Source of the DNA: Bacillota bacterium
Lineage (GTDB): Bacteria; Bacillota; Clostridia; Lachnospirales; Anaerotignaceae
Direction of reading: 5' to 3'
Length of the DNA: 6,016 nucleotides
Assembly: GCA_030526765.1 (NCBI GenBank)
Contig: JAUNCB010000077.1
Span: 1 to 6,016 of the forward strand
Shown: piece after piece, positions 5,166-6,016 of the stretch
Position numbering within the stretch: position 1 is the stretch's first letter
How the letters are laid out: every line of letters begins with the position of its first letter
The notes under the pieces: generated by a model
Database searches by the model: none
What the model saw: the letters and a program-made list of their open reading frames with translations, nothing else
What the model was told of the DNA's origin: nothing
Translations under genes and position numbers: made by a program

Positions 5166-5480
5166 GCAAAAAACCGTCTTCGCATTTCTGCAAAGACGGT
5201 ATTAAATCCGCGGTTCCACTTTACTTAGACGGCAAATCAAAAAATACCGTCTCTCCTCGATAACTGTAACGCTGTCAGCGGAACAGACTACTGTGATTTC
5301 GCCCGTTCAGTTCAGGAACGCACTTCATTCTTCCCATACCTGTAAACGGCTCCCACCCAATGTCTCTTAAGGAAGCAACACTCAAACCCATTTCCCTATG
5401 GATCTCAGCATCACCGCCTTTCACCAAGGCCGTTATTCTCTGTCAGGCGGATAAAGAATTACTCTTTTCCATCATAACCT
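5166..5480 (-). ncRNA. T-box riboswitch, cysteine-specific (UGC), controlling cysE
   Basis: The leader binds uncharged tRNA-Cys and then reads through into cysE. Stem I starts near 5480. GGAAAAGAGTA (5470-5460) supplies the loop-E side; ATTCTT (5459-5454) pairs with AAGAAT (5332-5327); CCTG (5447-5444 region) pairs with CAGG; AGAGA (5441-5437 region) and TTGGTGAAA (5427-5419) are the conserved AG-bulge and distal-loop elements. The specifier loop then shows GAAGTGCG with UGC at 5322-5320, a cysteine codon. Stem III-like hairpins lie at 5287-5265 and 5252-5227. The T-box AAAGTGGAACCGCGG (5222-5208) forms the antiterminator: AAAG with CTTT (5195-5192) and GCGG with CCGT (5199-5196) around the UGGAACC bulge. 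The variable base of UGGN is A, complementary to the U discriminator conserved in bacterial tRNA-Cys, which independently supports cysteine. Confidence 0.95.
5168..5200 (-). terminator. T-box regulated intrinsic terminator
   Basis: ACCGTCTTTGCA (5200-5189) pairs with TGCGAAGACGGT (5184-5173), a 12-bp stem with one T-G pair and a GAAA tetraloop, followed by six T (5173-5168). The 5' arm bases 5199-5192 are the same ones used by the antiterminator, so the two structures are mutually exclusive. Without uncharged tRNA-Cys this stem should stop transcription before cysE. Confidence 0.95.
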
Positions 5481-5485
5481 TTTTC

Positions 5486-5959
5486 TTATTTATTTTCCAG
5501 CAGGCATACCGCCGAGGCAGCAATGCCCAAGCCTGCACCGGTAAAGCCCAGTCCTTCCTCTGTAGTCGCCTTTACATTGACCTGATCCACATCAATCTGC
5601 AGGGTTTCTGCAATATTTTCCCGCATCTTCTGAATATGGGGTGCCATCTTCGGCTTCTGGGCGATGATCGTCGCATCAATGTTGATTATATCGTATCCCT
5701 TTTCAGAAATCAAGCGTAAAACATGGGACAGAAGCTTTCTGCTGTCCGCTCCCTTAAACTGAGGGTCTGTATCGGGAAAATGCTTTCCGATATCTCCCAT
5801 GGCAGCCGCCCCCAAAAGGGCATCGGAAATCGCATGAAGCAGCACATCCGCATCGGAATGCCCCAAAAGGCCTTTTTCATAAGGAATTTTTACACCACCG
5901 ATGATACAGTCTCTGCCTTCCACCAGCTTATGCACATCATAACCGGAACCGACTCGCAT
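5486..5959 (-). CDS. ispF: 2-C-methyl-D-erythritol 2,4-cyclodiphosphate synthase
   Basis: The 157-residue enzyme converts CDP-methylerythritol 2-phosphate to the cyclic diphosphate, releasing CMP, in the non-mevalonate isoprenoid pathway; the active form is a cytosolic homotrimer. The metal site is visible: D8 and H10 in GSGYDVHKL and H42 in [29 protein letters not shown] is the conserved loop around the substrate, and [19 protein letters not shown] near the end binds the cytidine part. Length equals the family norm. The ATG at 5959 has GGAGG (5966-5970) 6 nt upstream and gives the conserved [10 protein letters not shown] start; an open frame to 6007 from a TTG codon has no support. In Bacillus it also precedes the cysE-cysS cluster, but there gltX intervenes. 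The partner ispD is not in view, and the 57 bases upstream of the start show no clear promoter. Confidence 0.97.
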   Translation of the reverse strand: MRVGSGYDVHKLVEGRDCIIGGVKIPYEKGLLGHSDADVLLHAISDALLGAAAMGDIGKHFPDTDPQFKGADSRKLLSHVLRLISEKGYDIINIDATIIAQKPKMAPHIQKMRENIAETLQIDVDQVNVKATTEEGLGFTGAGLGIAASAVCLLENK

Positions 5960-6016
5960 GTTCTTCCTCCATTCTGTCCTTTCCAACCTGTTTCTGAGCG
6001 ATTTCAAACCACTATA

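Noticed and set aside
5059..5193. N-terminal extension of cysE to 5193
   Set aside because: It would start inside the T-box terminator stem and cross the hairpin; the AGGAGG at 5068-5073 and the family start support 5058.
5320..5400. Alternative cysteine specifier UGC in GTGTTGCTTCC (about 5377-5367)
   Set aside because: Pairing of ATTCTT with AAGAAT and of GGAA with TTCC places the specifier loop at GAAGTGCG, so 5322-5320 is the better specifier; the other UGC falls in the upper Stem I region.
5471..5499. TGGAAA-17-TATGAT as a promoter for the T-box leader
   Set aside because: Transcription would start near 5464, inside the conserved GGAAAAGAGTA of Stem I, destroying the riboswitch; the TATGAT is better read as Stem I sequence.
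1..6016. CRISPR array, insertion sequence or toxin-antitoxin or defence system
   Set aside because: No regularly spaced direct repeats, transposase motifs or terminal inverted repeats, and no unexplained gene pair of that type are visible; the window is mostly conserved housekeeping genes.

Overview
The window reads as a chromosomal core region of a Gram-positive, spore-forming Firmicute, most likely a Clostridia member of the Lachnospiraceae type. This rests on strong AGGAGG ribosome binding sites, TTG starts, moderate GC, a T-box riboswitch, a SigH-type sigma factor and gene order. The order ispF, cysE, cysS, mrnC, rlmB, yacP/rae1, sigH matches the Bacillus subtilis yacN-gltX-cysE-cysS-yazC-yacO-yacP-sigH block, but gltX is absent and the rpmG-secE-nusG genes that follow sigH in Bacillus are replaced by a tRNA gene. 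Every gene found lies on the minus strand, so transcription runs from high to low coordinates.

Layout in transcription order. At 5959-5486 is ispF (MEP isoprenoid pathway). Immediately after its stop, 5480-5166 is a complete cysteine T-box leader with Stem I, a UGC specifier, a UGGA T-box bulge, a canonical antiterminator and a competing terminator. It controls cysE (5058-4480, serine O-acetyltransferase). A 127-bp gap holds an extended -10 promoter and a perfect 13-bp palindrome, followed by cysS (4352-2940, cysteinyl-tRNA synthetase). mrnC (2933-2508, Mini-RNase III) starts 6 nt after the cysS stop. After a weak hairpin come rlmB (2426-1656, 23S rRNA Gm2251 methyltransferase), yacP/rae1 (1614-1096, ribosome-associated endoribonuclease) and sigH (1076-426). 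A tRNA-Thr(GGT) gene (391-319) follows, ending at a strong terminator (285-315).

The last 290 bases beyond that terminator carry no recognisable gene except the 5' end of an unidentified coding region (76 to 1, running off the window) and a possible 25-residue ORF just before it. The stretch looks like a junction or decayed region.

Functionally the block joins cysteine supply and cysteine charging, under feedback from uncharged tRNA-Cys, to rRNA maturation and modification, ribosome-associated mRNA decay and the early stationary/sporulation sigma factor. I see no previously undescribed system. The points most worth a second look are the fine structure of the T-box leader and its position abutting ispF, the palindrome in the cysS leader, the tRNA promoter nested in the sigH 3' end, and the uncharacterised stretch after the tRNA.
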